Shown: positions 24,168-33,507, counted from the first letter of the stretch. The stretch: DNA of 64,000 nucleotides from Methanoculleus sp. (GCA_018433835.1 JAHDQM010000022.1:38023-102022); one strand, 5' to 3'. The notes: generated from the letters alone by a model not told the origin. Made by a program: numbers and translations.

Positions 24168-25182
24168 GGTAGTCTCCAAAGATGCCGGTATAGTCGGCAA
24201 GGCTCATGCCGAGCAGGTCCATCTCCCGAATGATGTCCTGGCGGACCTGGTCGACCGCATCCCTCCCGATCTTGGTGGTGAGGTGGGCGTCGAGGAGCGG
24301 GTAGGGGTAGCCCGTGACCCTCCCGTCGTCGGCAAAGAAGGCGAGCGCGGAGAAGACCTTTTCGACCATTTCCGGGCTGTAATACTTGGGGATCTCCACC
24401 TTGAACGCCCGCTGCGCTCGCGGGTGCAGCCGCGCGACGTACTGCTCGCCCCGCTGCTTCCAGGGACGTGTCTCCCGGCGGTCGATCAGGTCTTCGGCGG
24501 CGGAGACGCAGAGGTACCAGGGCCCGGGGATGCCAAGGTCACGGGCGAGCCCTTCCGCCGCCGGGACGATGGGGTGCCCCCCGCCCCAGGTAAGCGACGT
24601 CCGTTTCGTCACCGCGGCGATGAGCACGCCCCGGAGGTTGCAGAGGTTCAAGAGGTTCTCGACGACCTCGTCGTGGCTTGCGTGGCGGACCTGGAGCGTG
24701 CCGTCGAGGACGATGAGGTCGCCGGTATCGAGTTCCATAGCCATCTCCGTCGCCGCCCAGAACTCCAGGGTATCCCGTATGACGGCGGTGTTCCGGATAG
24801 GGTCGTCGTGGTCGAGGTGCGCCTTCGGGGAGCAGTGGAAACAGTCATGGAAAAGTGCGTCGAAATCCTCGTTCCCGGCCCCCGGGTTGACCGTGACGAT
24901 GTGCAGGGGTGTCGTCCGGCGGCAGAGGCGCGTGCCGCCGGCATACGCGCTGACCGATGCCCGGACGGCGGCAACGGCAAAACCGCCTGCATCGAGGACA
25001 ATGGTGTTGCTCCCGTCCACCGCGCAGACGGCCCCGCCGAACTCGGGGCGGCAGTGGCGATACGACGCCGCGTCAAACCCGCCGGCGACTGCGAACCGCC
25101 CGGCAAGATTCTCCGGGGCGGCCTCCCGGATCCTCCCCGTGACCCGCCGGATCGCGTCCCGATAAACGGCCTTCTGGTCCAT
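24145..25182 (-). CDS. nurA: NurA 5'-3' nuclease
   Basis: This 345-residue protein carries the NurA signature AVDGSN near residue 55 (metal-binding Asp), a second acidic motif IVLDGTLQVRHASH near 165, and a conserved C-terminal YPYPLLDAHLTTKI segment. NurA is a dimeric Mn2+-dependent nuclease that forms a complex with HerA to trim 5' ends. Its ATG shares one base with the rad50 stop codon, and herA starts within its 3' end. Both overlaps indicate tight translational coupling. Confidence 0.9.
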   Translation of the reverse strand: MDQKAVYRDAIRRVTGRIREAAPENLAGRFAVAGGFDAASYRHCRPEFGGAVCAVDGSNTIVLDAGGFAVAAVRASVSAYAGGTRLCRRTTPLHIVTVNPGAGNEDFDALFHDCFHCSPKAHLDHDDPIRNTAVIRDTLEFWAATEMAMELDTGDLIVLDGTLQVRHASHDEVVENLLNLCNLRGVLIAAVTKRTSLTWGGGHPIVPAAEGLARDLGIPGPWYLCVSAAEDLIDRRETRPWKQRGEQYVARLHPRAQRAFKVEIPKYYSPEMVEKVFSALAFFADDGRVTGYPYPLLDAHLTTKIGRDAVDQVRQDIIREMDLLGMSLADYTGIFGDYHDEFDRY

Positions 25183-28100
25183 TATTCAAACTCCCTGACC
25201 CTGCTTGCCTGGTCGGCGCCCATCTCGACCATGAGTGTCGTCGAGAACTCGTCCTGGACCTCGGTGATGTGGGATATGAGGAGGATCTGGGGGAAATGCG
25301 CCTCCTGAGTCCGAAGCGCCCGCAGGAGGTTATTTCGCCGCCCTTCGTCCTGGCTCCCGAAGATTTCGTCAAAGATCAGGAACGTGGAGTCGTGCACCTC
25401 GTTCACCTCGGCAAGGAACCGGGAGAGGGCTACCCGGAGCGCGATGGCGATATCGTCCTGTTCCCCGCCGCTGAACCGGTCGGCCGGGTAATCGTCTCCC
25501 ATGTCGTGGACGAGGACGGTGAAGTCGTCGTCCAGCATCACGGTGCCGTACCGCCCGTCGGTGATCTCGGCGAGCACCCTCCCCGCCTCCTCCTCGATCC
25601 GGTCCCTGACCACCTGGAGGAGGTAGTCCGTGTAATCCTTGATGAGCGACCTGGTCAGTTTAAGGCGCCCGATCTCCTCGATGAGCGCCTCCTGCTGCCG
25701 GGCGAGCCCCTCCGATCGGGAGAGCCTTCCGGCCTCCTCTTCGATATCCGCCTTCAGGCTGCTTATCCGGGCGGCGACGGCATACCTCTGCTCCCGTGCC
25801 GCCGCGAGATCCCTCTCGCAGACCGCGAGCGCCTCCTGTGCTGCCGCGACCATCCCTTCGCCAAAGCCGAGATCCTCGATGGCCTTCCTGACCCGGAGCA
25901 GTTCGCTCTCCCGGTTCGCGAGGAGGTCCCGCTTCGCCTCGAGCCCCTCGAGCAGCCGCGGGACTTCCTCGAGGCGGACGCGGAGTTCAAGCGCTTTCCG
26001 GTGCGCCGCATCAGCCCGGTCGTATTCCTCGGTGAGGCTCGCGAATCGTTCCGGGTCCCACGAGAGGCAGGCGAGCTCGTCTCTCGCGGCCTGCAGTTTC
26101 TCCCGGAGCCTTTCGACCTTTGCGGAGACGGCCTTCAACTCCTCCTCCAGCGCCGGCCGCCGCACGAGCCGGGCCTGTGCCTCCGCATACGCGCGGTACG
26201 ACGCCTCAAGCACCTCTGCCTCTGCCTCCAGGCGCTGCCGGATCTCCGGGTCGAACCCGAGCCGCGAGACCTTCGCTTCGACCTCCCCTTTGCGGGCGAG
26301 GTAATCCTCGACATCGCCGATGAGCCGCTGCCGCTCCTCCTGGAGAACGGGGAGACGGCTGCACTCGCCCCGGAGGGTGTCGGCCGCGGCGCGCATCTCC
26401 GCGAGAGCGCGGATCCGCTCCTTGAGAGCGGCGTGCGCCGCCGGGTCGTACTCCTCCACGCCGAGCGCCCGCATCGCGGCGCGGTGCTCCTCCGCTTCGG
26501 CCTGCCACCGCTGCACGACACCTGCGCTCTGCTCGTACCGGGACGAATAAAGCGCGTGCTGCTCTTTTAAGCGCTGAGAGGAGGTGCGCTGCCCGTAAAG
26601 ACCCTTCAGTGCGGCGCCGAGGCTCTGGCGGTCTGCGGCCGCCCTCGTATGCTCGTGCTCAAGACCGGCGAGCGTCTTCTGCATCGACGCGGTGGCGGCT
26701 GCAAGGTCGCCGACCAGTTCCCCGTAGTGCTCGCCGAGGCTCTGGTGGCACGTCGGGCAGGACCCTTCCGGACCCGCGGCGAGGACCTCCGCCCGGTGTT
26801 CGGCCAGCCTCCGGATCTCCTCCCGGATCGCCTCCTGCCGTTCGGCGCAGGCGCTGATCCGGGAGGTCAGGTAATCCTTCCGGCTCTCGGTTGACTCGAT
26901 CTCCTCCTCGATGGTGCCCATCCCGGCAAGCTGGCGGGCAAGGCCGGCAATCTCGCTCTCGAGCAGGCTCATCTCTTCGGATGCGGCGTCGACTTCCCGC
27001 AGGCACCGCTCTTCCTGCCGTGCATGTTCCTGGGCTGCAAGAAGCACCTCTTCACGGGCCCGGAGAGTCTCGTAATCCCCGGTCTCGGCCTCGAGGGCAT
27101 GAAGGCGGCGGGCCTTCTCCTCGACCTCCTCGATCTCGGTCCGGTTCTCCCTGACGCGCCGCTCCGTCTGGGAAAACCGCTCGTCCATGCGGGCGAGTTC
27201 TTCACGGAGGGCGTCGTACTCCGGCTGGAGCACCTTCATTGCCGCAATACGGTCGCGGAGGGCCTGCCACTCCGCGACGTCACGGGTCAGGCAGGCAACC
27301 GCCGACTCGTCCTCTGCAAGTGCGGCGAGTTCGGTTTCAGCCTTCGCGCGGCGTTCGCCGTGCTCCCTGACCTGCTCGTCCGCGGCGTTCGCTTCGAGGG
27401 CCAGCCGGTCGGCGAGCGCCTTATCCTCCGCCATCGCGGCAACCTCCGCTTTCAGGGGCTCGTAACAGTCGGCGAGGAGGGCGAGTTCTTCGAGGTCGGC
27501 CTGCAGCCGCTGCCGCTCTGCGATCTCCTCCTCCCCCTCCCGGCACTCGGTGCGGAGCCGGGCAATCTCGCCCGCGAGCACCTCCTCCTCCCGTGCGAGG
27601 TGCAGGTGGCGATCGCGGGCGGAGAGCAGCCGGTCGCGCTCCTGCCGCGCATGCTCGAGCACCTCCCCGACGCTCTTCTCGGCGGCCGCGGCCCTCTCCG
27701 ACTCTTCTTGTGCACCGGCAAGCCCCGCACGGAGCGCCACGAGGCGGCCGCGAATCCCGTCGGCATCCAGTTCCTGGAGCCGGCCGGAGAGCTCCCGGTA
27801 GACTCCTTCCCGGGCATCGACGACCGACTTGAGTTCGTCCATGCTGTCTTTCTTGAGGTAATCGATGCCCAGCACCTGCATGAACCAGTCCTTCCGGGAC
27901 CCGGCCCGGCTCTCGATCAGGGCGAGGAGTTCCTTCTGCCCGGCGTAGATGGTGTTCCGGAAGTCCCCCGGGCCCATGCCGACGATCCGCTGCACCTCCT
28001 GCCCCACCTTCTGGACACTGCTTGCGAGTAGTTTCTGGTTCAGGTAGAGGTTTGCTTCGTGGAGGGTCGAGGAGGAGCGGCGTTTGAACCTGCGGACGAC

Positions 28101-28355
28101 GGCATACTCGTTGCCGCCGACCAGGAAGTCCAGACGGACCTCGCAGACGTCCTGCGGCCCTGCAAAGGAACTGACGATGTAGTTCCCGTCAAGCCCGGTC
28201 CCCTGGAGCCCGTAGAGGGCGAAGAGGACGGCGGAGACGATGCTGCTCTTGCCTGTCCCGTTGTTCCCGACGATGCCCGTGACGCCGTCCTGGAACACGA
28301 TCTCCTGGTCGCGGAAGCGTTTGAAGTTCCGCATCCGGAGTTTATTCAGCAGCAC
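25182..28355 (-). CDS. rad50: Rad50 double-strand break repair ATPase
   Basis: This 1057-residue SMC-like ATPase has Walker A GNNGTGKSS at 30-38, long heptad-rich coiled coils around the zinc hook CPTCH (about residue 533), and the C-terminal signature FSGGEQDDIAIALR (about 960) followed by Walker B FLIFDEIFGSQD. It clamps broken DNA ends and controls Mre11 by ATP-driven closing. It overlaps the end of mre11 by 14 nt. Its length and domain order are those of complete archaeal Rad50. Confidence 0.96.
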   Translation of the reverse strand: MLLNKLRMRNFKRFRDQEIVFQDGVTGIVGNNGTGKSSIVSAVLFALYGLQGTGLDGNYIVSSFAGPQDVCEVRLDFLVGGNEYAVVRRFKRRSSSTLHEANLYLNQKLLASSVQKVGQEVQRIVGMGPGDFRNTIYAGQKELLALIESRAGSRKDWFMQVLGIDYLKKDSMDELKSVVDAREGVYRELSGRLQELDADGIRGRLVALRAGLAGAQEESERAAAAEKSVGEVLEHARQERDRLLSARDRHLHLAREEEVLAGEIARLRTECREGEEEIAERQRLQADLEELALLADCYEPLKAEVAAMAEDKALADRLALEANAADEQVREHGERRAKAETELAALAEDESAVACLTRDVAEWQALRDRIAAMKVLQPEYDALREELARMDERFSQTERRVRENRTEIEEVEEKARRLHALEAETGDYETLRAREEVLLAAQEHARQEERCLREVDAASEEMSLLESEIAGLARQLAGMGTIEEEIESTESRKDYLTSRISACAERQEAIREEIRRLAEHRAEVLAAGPEGSCPTCHQSLGEHYGELVGDLAAATASMQKTLAGLEHEHTRAAADRQSLGAALKGLYGQRTSSQRLKEQHALYSSRYEQSAGVVQRWQAEAEEHRAAMRALGVEEYDPAAHAALKERIRALAEMRAAADTLRGECSRLPVLQEERQRLIGDVEDYLARKGEVEAKVSRLGFDPEIRQRLEAEAEVLEASYRAYAEAQARLVRRPALEEELKAVSAKVERLREKLQAARDELACLSWDPERFASLTEEYDRADAAHRKALELRVRLEEVPRLLEGLEAKRDLLANRESELLRVRKAIEDLGFGEGMVAAAQEALAVCERDLAAAREQRYAVAARISSLKADIEEEAGRLSRSEGLARQQEALIEEIGRLKLTRSLIKDYTDYLLQVVRDRIEEEAGRVLAEITDGRYGTVMLDDDFTVLVHDMGDDYPADRFSGGEQDDIAIALRVALSRFLAEVNEVHDSTFLIFDEIFGSQDEGRRNNLLRALRTQEAHFPQILLISHITEVQDEFSTTLMVEMGADQASRVREFE

Positions 28356-29502
28356 TCTCTCCCTCTTTACGGCGTGCGATGACCGACCGGAGGACCGCAG
28401 TCCCCGTCCTCTTCACGAACTCCTCCTCGCCGGGGGCGAGGTGCTCCCTCTCCACGAAACGCTCGAACTCGGCGACGTAGTCCACCCCGACGAGCGAGTC
28501 TTCGTAAAAGATGCGGGATGGGTCGTCGACGGCCAGCACCTGCAGTTTGAGGTCCAGCGCCCGGCCCCGGATATCCTGGAGCGCCTTCTGGTCGAGTGCG
28601 CGGAGCGTTTCGCGGCGTATCCCATCAAGCGTGACCTGACAGATCGCCTGGTAGATCTTCTTCGCATGATTTTCGGCCGCATCGAGAATGCAGTCCACGA
28701 CCTCCCGCGCCGAGAGCCCGTCGCAGTTGATCCGGCCGAGGCTGAACATGGGGGTGTGCGGGAGGGCGATATGCGCGACCTCCCCGGACGCGAGGTCCAC
28801 GGCGAGGCCTCCCTTCTTCTCCGCGATCTCCCCGTAGTTGCAGTATTCGAGCGACCCGCTGTACCAGGCGTTGTCGGCGACCTGCACCTGACCGTGGAAG
28901 TGGCCGAGCGCGATGTAGTCGAACCGGTCGGAGAGGATGGTCGCGTCCAGTTCGTGCTCGGCAACAGTGTGCAGCCTTCGATCTTTCAGGATGCTCGCAA
29001 GGCCGTGGGTAACGAGCACGTTTGTGCCTGAGGAGAACTCGATCCCCTCGAATGCCCTCCGGTAGCCTTCCGCTTCGATCATATTCGGTATCAGGTGGAA
29101 GACGACATCCCCCAGTTCGACTCGCCGGTAGCGGTTGTGGTGGGCGACGTAGAGGTCGCCTGCAGCGTAGCCTCCCCGTTCGAGCACCTCGAACGGCGAT
29201 GCCGTGTACCGGGTCTTGGCCATGCTGTGGTTGCCCGCGACCACGAGCACCGGGATCCCCGCATCATGCAGGCGGGAGAGGGCATCGAGCGCCGTCGTGT
29301 AGGCGCGGGTCTTCGGCTTGACCTGGTGGAAGAGGTCGCCCGCATGGACGAGCGCATCAGGCCGTAAGGCCACGACCCGGTCGACGGCGGCAAGGAAGTT
29401 GTCGTAGATGAGCTGTTCGCGCAGGTTCATCCCGGTATCCGGATCGACCCGGTTAAAAGCCGATAAACCGAGATGCGTGTCTGCCAGGTGAACGATCTTC
29501 AT
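28342..29502 (-). CDS. mre11: Mre11 nuclease
   Basis: This 386-residue metallophosphoesterase has all five motifs: ADTHLG, HAGDLFH, AGNHS, THG and LGHFHGQ. A C-terminal capping region would bind the Rad50 coiled-coil base. It is a 3'-5' exonuclease and endonuclease that starts break resection. A minus-strand TATA (CATTTATAC, 29529-29537) lies about 31 nt from the ATG at 29502, so the transcript is likely leaderless or nearly so. A TTG at 29508 is an alternative two codons upstream. It heads the four-gene resection operon. Confidence 0.95.
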   Translation of the reverse strand: MKIVHLADTHLGLSAFNRVDPDTGMNLREQLIYDNFLAAVDRVVALRPDALVHAGDLFHQVKPKTRAYTTALDALSRLHDAGIPVLVVAGNHSMAKTRYTASPFEVLERGGYAAGDLYVAHHNRYRRVELGDVVFHLIPNMIEAEGYRRAFEGIEFSSGTNVLVTHGLASILKDRRLHTVAEHELDATILSDRFDYIALGHFHGQVQVADNAWYSGSLEYCNYGEIAEKKGGLAVDLASGEVAHIALPHTPMFSLGRINCDGLSAREVVDCILDAAENHAKKIYQAICQVTLDGIRRETLRALDQKALQDIRGRALDLKLQVLAVDDPSRIFYEDSLVGVDYVAEFERFVEREHLAPGEEEFVKRTGTAVLRSVIARRKEGESAAE

Positions 29503-29528
29503 GCCCAATTAGTCTCCGTGTCCCTTGA

Positions 29529-29606
29529 GTATAAATGCCTGATCTGCGTGGCGTGAATGTATCCGGCACCGGGCCGGTGTCCATAATACGCTTAATCTAA
29601 TATATC
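29529..29606. promoter_or_regulatory. Divergent TATA boxes for mre11 and the SepCysS operon
   Basis: The minus-strand element CATTTATAC (29529-29537) serves mre11. The plus-strand TAATATAT (29598-29605) serves the SepCysS operon. Each lies about 31 nt from the first start codon, consistent with leaderless messages in both directions. Confidence 0.5.
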
Positions 29607-29632
29607 CTCACTGATATTTGTATGGTGATCTC

Positions 29633-29815
29633 GTGTCAAAAAGAGCCGTTGATGCAGTTTTTCAGGCGCTCTTCCTCCTCTCCGACCTCCGGTTCCTGCT
29701 CCGGGAGACCGCTCCCGAGCACGACCTTGATGATATGCAGCGGGAGCGCGCCGCAACCACCCTCGCGAAGGTGAAGCGGCAGATTACAATCCTCGAAGAG
29801 GAGTTGATCCGGTGA
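29633..29815 (+). CDS. 60-residue helical protein coupled to SepCysS
   Basis: This small protein reads (M)SKRAVDAVFQALFLLSDL to KRQITILEEELIR, mostly amphipathic helix with charged C-terminal half. A GTG start at 29633 is favoured because GGTGATC precedes it and the TATA box predicts transcription from about 29627; a TTG at 29618 would lie before that. Its stop overlaps the SepCysS start by 4 nt (GTGA). I recognise no family. Strict coupling suggests a role with SepCysS, for example as a binding partner comparable in role to SepCysE, but this is inference. Confidence 0.6.
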   Translation: MSKRAVDAVFQALFLLSDLRFLLRETAPEHDLDDMQRERAATTLAKVKRQITILEEELIR

Positions 29816-30990
29816 AGTGCGCAGTCGATATCGAATCCCGCGACGTCGAGGAGATGTACATCAACATCGACCCCATCCAGGCGGGCGGGCGGCTCACCGC
29901 CGATGCCATGAAGGCGGCGATATCCTTCGGCGACGGCTACTCGGTCTGCGACAACTGCCGGAGCCCCTTCAGGCTCGACTACATCCAGAAACCCCCCATA
30001 GCGCAGTTCCACGCGGACCTTGCCGCGTGGCTGAATATGGACGCGGTGCGGGTGGTGCCGGGAGCGCGCCGGGGGTTCCAGGCGGTCGCGAGCACCTACG
30101 TGGAGAAAGGCGACCCGGTCATCGTGACGGCGCTTGCCCACTACACCGAGTTCATGGCGGTCGAGGAAGCGGGCGGGATCCCGCTGGAGATTCCGAAGGA
30201 CACGGCGAATCACATCACCCCCGATGCCGCCGCGGAGAAGATCGAGGCGGTGATCCGGGAGTTCTCGAAAACGCCGCCCCTGCTCTTTATCGACCACGTC
30301 GACTACCAGTTCGGGAACGTCCACGACGTCGCGGGCATCATAAAGGTCGCCCACCAGTACGACATCCCGGTCCTCGTCAACGGGGCCTACTCGGTCGGGA
30401 TCATGCCCGTCGACGGCAAAGCGCTCGGTGCCGACTTCGTGGTCGGGTCGGGCCACAAGAGCATGGCGGCCCCGGCGCCCTCGGGCGTCCTCGCAACGAC
30501 GAACGAGCACGCGGAGCGGGTATTCCGGACGACGCAGGCGAAAGGGGACGTGACCGGCCGGACGTTCGGGGTAAAGGAGGTGGAGATGATGGGCTGCACC
30601 CTGATGGGCGTCACCGTCGTCGGCATGATGGCCTCGTTCCCCCATGTCAGGGAGCGGGTGCAGCACTGGGAGACCGAGGTGGCGCATTCGCAGGCGGTCG
30701 TGGACGCCCTCCTCTCCATCGAGGGAACGAAGGTGCTCTCCGACTACCCGAGACAGCACACCCTGACCCGGATCGACACCCGCGAGTCCTTCGATAAAGT
30801 GGCGCAGCAGCACAAGAAGCGCGGTTTTTTCCTCTCGAGCGACTTAAAGAAGCGGGGAATCACCGGTGTCATCCCCGGCTCCACCAGGGTCTGGAAGTTC
30901 AATACCTTCGGGCTGATGGAGAAGCAGATCCGGCACGTCGGGGAGTCGTTTGTCGGGATTGCGCGGGATAATGGGCTGAATATTCTCTGA
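29812..30990 (+). CDS. pscS: O-phosphoseryl-tRNA:cysteinyl-tRNA synthase (SepCysS)
   Basis: This 392-residue PLP enzyme converts O-phosphoseryl-tRNA(Cys) to Cys-tRNA(Cys), the second step of tRNA-dependent cysteine synthesis in methanogens. The PLP lysine is K216 in VGSGHKSMAAP. The PLP-phosphate Asp/His environment is in IDHVDYQFGNVHD. Conserved N-terminal cysteines C46 and C49 (VCDNCRSP) participate in persulfide or FeS chemistry in the family. Length matches the archaeal family. GTG start overlaps the upstream small gene by 4 nt. A T-rich run near 31010 probably terminates the operon. Confidence 0.93.
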   Translation: MKCAVDIESRDVEEMYINIDPIQAGGRLTADAMKAAISFGDGYSVCDNCRSPFRLDYIQKPPIAQFHADLAAWLNMDAVRVVPGARRGFQAVASTYVEKGDPVIVTALAHYTEFMAVEEAGGIPLEIPKDTANHITPDAAAEKIEAVIREFSKTPPLLFIDHVDYQFGNVHDVAGIIKVAHQYDIPVLVNGAYSVGIMPVDGKALGADFVVGSGHKSMAAPAPSGVLATTNEHAERVFRTTQAKGDVTGRTFGVKEVEMMGCTLMGVTVVGMMASFPHVRERVQHWETEVAHSQAVVDALLSIEGTKVLSDYPRQHTLTRIDTRESFDKVAQQHKKRGFFLSSDLKKRGITGVIPGSTRVWKFNTFGLMEKQIRHVGESFVGIARDNGLNIL

Positions 30991-31505
30991 GGGAATCCTC
31001 GGAATTCTCTTTTTAAGCGGATTCGTGCGGGCCGGGGCGGTGTCCGATCTATCGTGTACCTGAACTCTCCGGGTGAGTTCGCAAGTACCATTCGCTCGCG
31101 TAACCCACTATAGGCAAAAACAGGGCAAAGCCCGGTACAGTGGACCGTGGGGGTATCGCCACGCACTGCCCCCGCCCCAAGGGGCGGGGGAGGAGGCCGG
31201 AGGCCGGGTGGGGTGGGGGCTACGGATATTCTCTTATGTGGTAAAGACAGGGGAGGGGGGCGCGCCCCCCTCCCCGTCAGCCCCACCCCCGCGTGGCGAT
31301 ATCCCCTCGAAATCCGTGCAATGAGTATAAACGAGCAAAGGATGTGTGAGGGCCCCAGGGTTTAGAAGCACGACCGGCAAAGCGCAGGGACTCAAGCACC
31401 TGCCTGTGCAGATTTCAGAGGTTCAAAAGGCCACAAAGTTTTGGGAACGGTGCTCTGCGCTCACACGGAGTACGAATGTCATCAGCTGGAGTTGCATCCA
31501 ATTTC
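30991..31505. other. Intergenic region between convergent SepCysS and thiI
   Basis: I find no gene here. The stretch contains a T-rich terminator-like run (31008-31014), the palindromic intergenic element copy A (31131-31320) and unremarkable sequence to 31505. Confidence 0.5.
31131..31320 (+). repeat. Palindromic intergenic element, copy A
   Basis: The element starts CCGGTACAGTGGACCGTGGG and ends GCGATATCCCCTCGAAATCC plus GTGCA. Internal inverted arms GTATCGCCACGC (31153-31164) and GCGTGGCGATAT (31291-31302) match at 11 of 12 positions. Between them lie several GC-only hairpins (for example CCCCCGCCCC-AA-GGGGCGGGGG, and a G-run facing a C-run at 31250-31275). Both ends recur at 60140-60386 and one end at 63912, so it is a dispersed family. 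Confidence 0.75.
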
Positions 31506-32684
31506 TCACCCAACCTCCTCAACCACCCCATTCTTCGCGCGGAACCGCCGCACCGTCCCCACCGCCCGTTCCGCGAGGCTCTCCGCATCGATCTCCTCTT
31601 CGAGTTTCATGATCGTCGCCGCGGGTGCCGCCGTCGAGGGGTAGCGGGGGGCGACCGTGCATCCGATGCTCCCCGGATGTGCCTCGAACGTCCCGATGGC
31701 GCGGGCGCGGTCGACGACTTCCTCCTTGTCGAACCCGATCAGCGGCCGGAGCACCGGAACGGACGTCGCCGGGGCGATCACCACCATGTTCGCCAGCGTC
31801 TGAGAGGCCACCTGCCCCAGGTTGTCGCCGTTGACGAGGGCGTAGGCACCGCGCTCTCCTGCAAGGATCCCCGCCACCCGGAGCATGAACCGCTTGCAGA
31901 GGATGCACCGGTAGCGAGGCTCCTTCAGGGCCGTGATCACCTCAAAGAACGGCTCCATATCCACGACGAGGAGGTCGAGAAGGTGTCCCGGAACCCAGCG
32001 GGAGAGCCGGGCATGGTTCTGCAGGACGTTCTTCTCCTCGTCCGCCCCCCCGAACCGGCCGCTCTTCATGTGGACGTGCACCATCAGGCATCCCCGGCGC
32101 ATCATCAGCCACGACGCAACCGGCGAGTCGATCCCCGCCGAAAGGAGGGCCATCACCTCGTCCTGCGTCCCGTAGGGGAGTCCGCCCGGTCCGGCGATCT
32201 TCTCGTCGTAGACGAGGCCGCCGAACTCCCGGGCTTCCACGAAGACCTCGTAGTCGGGCGCCGTCAGGTCTACCCTCGCCTCCGGTATCCGGTCGAGAAC
32301 GGCCGCTCCTACCGCAGCCGCGAGTTCCTGGCTGTTGAACCCTGCAACACCCGACCGCCGCGCCCGGACCGCAAACGACATCCCCGGTAGGAGACGCCGC
32401 TCTGCGTGCTCGACGGCCGCGGCCGCGATCCCTTCGATATCGGCCGTGGTCATCGTGCAGACGCTGGCGCTCACCACCCCGAAGGTCCTCGCGGCCGCCG
32501 CGGCGATCTGCCGGGTTTCGTCGCCGTAGATCAGGACCCGTCCCCGGGGGGTCTCGATGCGGTGGGCGAGTCCCTCGGCCTCCAGCGCGAGGCTGATGTT
32601 CCCCTTCATTATCGATATGAACCGTCGTTTCACCGTTTCGCTCTTGAGGAAGATCTCGCCGTACCTGACCATCACCGCTTCCAC
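31506..32684 (-). CDS. thiI: ThiI tRNA 4-thiouridine / thiazole sulfurtransferase
   Basis: This protein of about 392 residues has an N-terminal ferredoxin-like/THUMP region (VRYGEIFLKSETVKRRF...), then a PP-loop domain with LLSAGIDSPVASWLMMRRG and a CxxC motif (RCILCKRFM). There is no C-terminal rhodanese domain, as is usual in archaea. It adenylates U8 of tRNA and inserts sulfur. A GTG at 32684 has AGGAGGTG 7 nt upstream; the ATG at 32672, overlapping the larE stop (TGATG), is the alternative. It is translationally coupled to the larE-like gene. Confidence 0.92.
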   Translation of the reverse strand: MEAVMVRYGEIFLKSETVKRRFISIMKGNISLALEAEGLAHRIETPRGRVLIYGDETRQIAAAAARTFGVVSASVCTMTTADIEGIAAAAVEHAERRLLPGMSFAVRARRSGVAGFNSQELAAAVGAAVLDRIPEARVDLTAPDYEVFVEAREFGGLVYDEKIAGPGGLPYGTQDEVMALLSAGIDSPVASWLMMRRGCLMVHVHMKSGRFGGADEEKNVLQNHARLSRWVPGHLLDLLVVDMEPFFEVITALKEPRYRCILCKRFMLRVAGILAGERGAYALVNGDNLGQVASQTLANMVVIAPATSVPVLRPLIGFDKEEVVDRARAIGTFEAHPGSIGCTVAPRYPSTAAPAATIMKLEEEIDAESLAERAVGTVRRFRAKNGVVEEVG

Positions 32685-33448
32685 GAATCCGCACCTCCTT
32701 CCCGGTAGCCCCCGGAAGCGATCGCCACGTCCTCGAATCCGAGTTCCTTCACCGCACCGAGCAGTTCCTCGAGTCTCCGGCGGTGTGCCGGGTCGGCCTC
32801 GATGGAAGCCCGGGCGTGCCCCCCGGTGCACCGGACCCGTATGGTCCCCGGGATCTCCTGCGCGAGGAGGGCTTCGGCGGCCGCGACGAGCGCGAGGCAC
32901 TCCCGGGTGACCGGCTCGCCGGTGGGGATGCGGGTCGCGAGGCACGCGGAGGGCGGACGGACAGGCACTCCCAGTTCCTCCGCGAGAGCCTCGATATCCT
33001 CCTTCCCCATACCGCACTCGGCGAACGGGCTCCTGATCCCGAGCTCGGACAGCGCCCGCATCCCGGGTCTCGTCGTGGGCCGGTCGCCGGCGTGGGTCCC
33101 GTCGACCACCGTCCGGCACCCCCGCCGCTCTGCCTCCGCCACGACCGCCTCCATCATCGCCCGCTTGCAGACGTAGCACCGGTCCGGCCGGTTCTCCCGG
33201 ACCGCAGGGATATCGAGCATATCGAGCGGTATCACGACGTGCGGGACACCCAGGCGCTCCGAGAGTTCCCGCGCCGCCGCGAGTTCCCCCGGCGGGTTAA
33301 GGCCGGTATCGACGCTGATACCGATCGCCCGGACCCTGTGCCGACGTGCGTCGGCCAGCAGGACCGAACTGTCCGTTCCCCCGGAGAGCGCGACCGCAAT
33401 GGGTTCGTAAGATTTCAGGAGTGCATCAAGCCCGCGAACTCTCGCCAT
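32672..33448 (-). CDS. larE: LarE-type PP-loop sulfurtransferase
   Basis: This 258-residue protein has PP-loop LSGGTDSSVLL (21-31) and the LarE blocks RPDRCYVCKRAMMEA and PPSACLATRIPTGE. LarE inserts the two sulfur atoms into the nickel-pincer nucleotide. Three cysteines, C91, C94 and C169, are present. Only the last corresponds to the sacrificial cysteine of Lactobacillus LarE, and three cysteines are the arrangement of [4Fe-4S]-dependent forms. LarB is encoded 22 kb away in this window. It overlaps thiI, another PP-loop sulfurtransferase. Confidence 0.82.
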   Translation of the reverse strand: MARVRGLDALLKSYEPIAVALSGGTDSSVLLADARRHRVRAIGISVDTGLNPPGELAAARELSERLGVPHVVIPLDMLDIPAVRENRPDRCYVCKRAMMEAVVAEAERRGCRTVVDGTHAGDRPTTRPGMRALSELGIRSPFAECGMGKEDIEALAEELGVPVRPPSACLATRIPTGEPVTRECLALVAAAEALLAQEIPGTIRVRCTGGHARASIEADPAHRRRLEELLGAVKELGFEDVAIASGGYREGGADSWKR

Positions 33449-33498
33449 CTGCTCTTCATATGCTCGTTCGTCCTAGATGAATGTTCGCGAATCGTGCC

Positions 33499-33507
33499 AA
33501 TTTAAGC
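33499..33507 (+). promoter_or_regulatory. TATA box of the DUF2150 gene
   Basis: AATTTAAGC lies about 48 nt before the ATG at 33551 and fits a start of transcription near 33528. Confidence 0.4.

Noticed and set aside
32685..33179. N-terminal extension of ThiI upstream of the chosen start
   Set aside because: These codons lie inside larE in another frame. A strong ribosome site and the family N-terminus support a start at 32684 or 32672.
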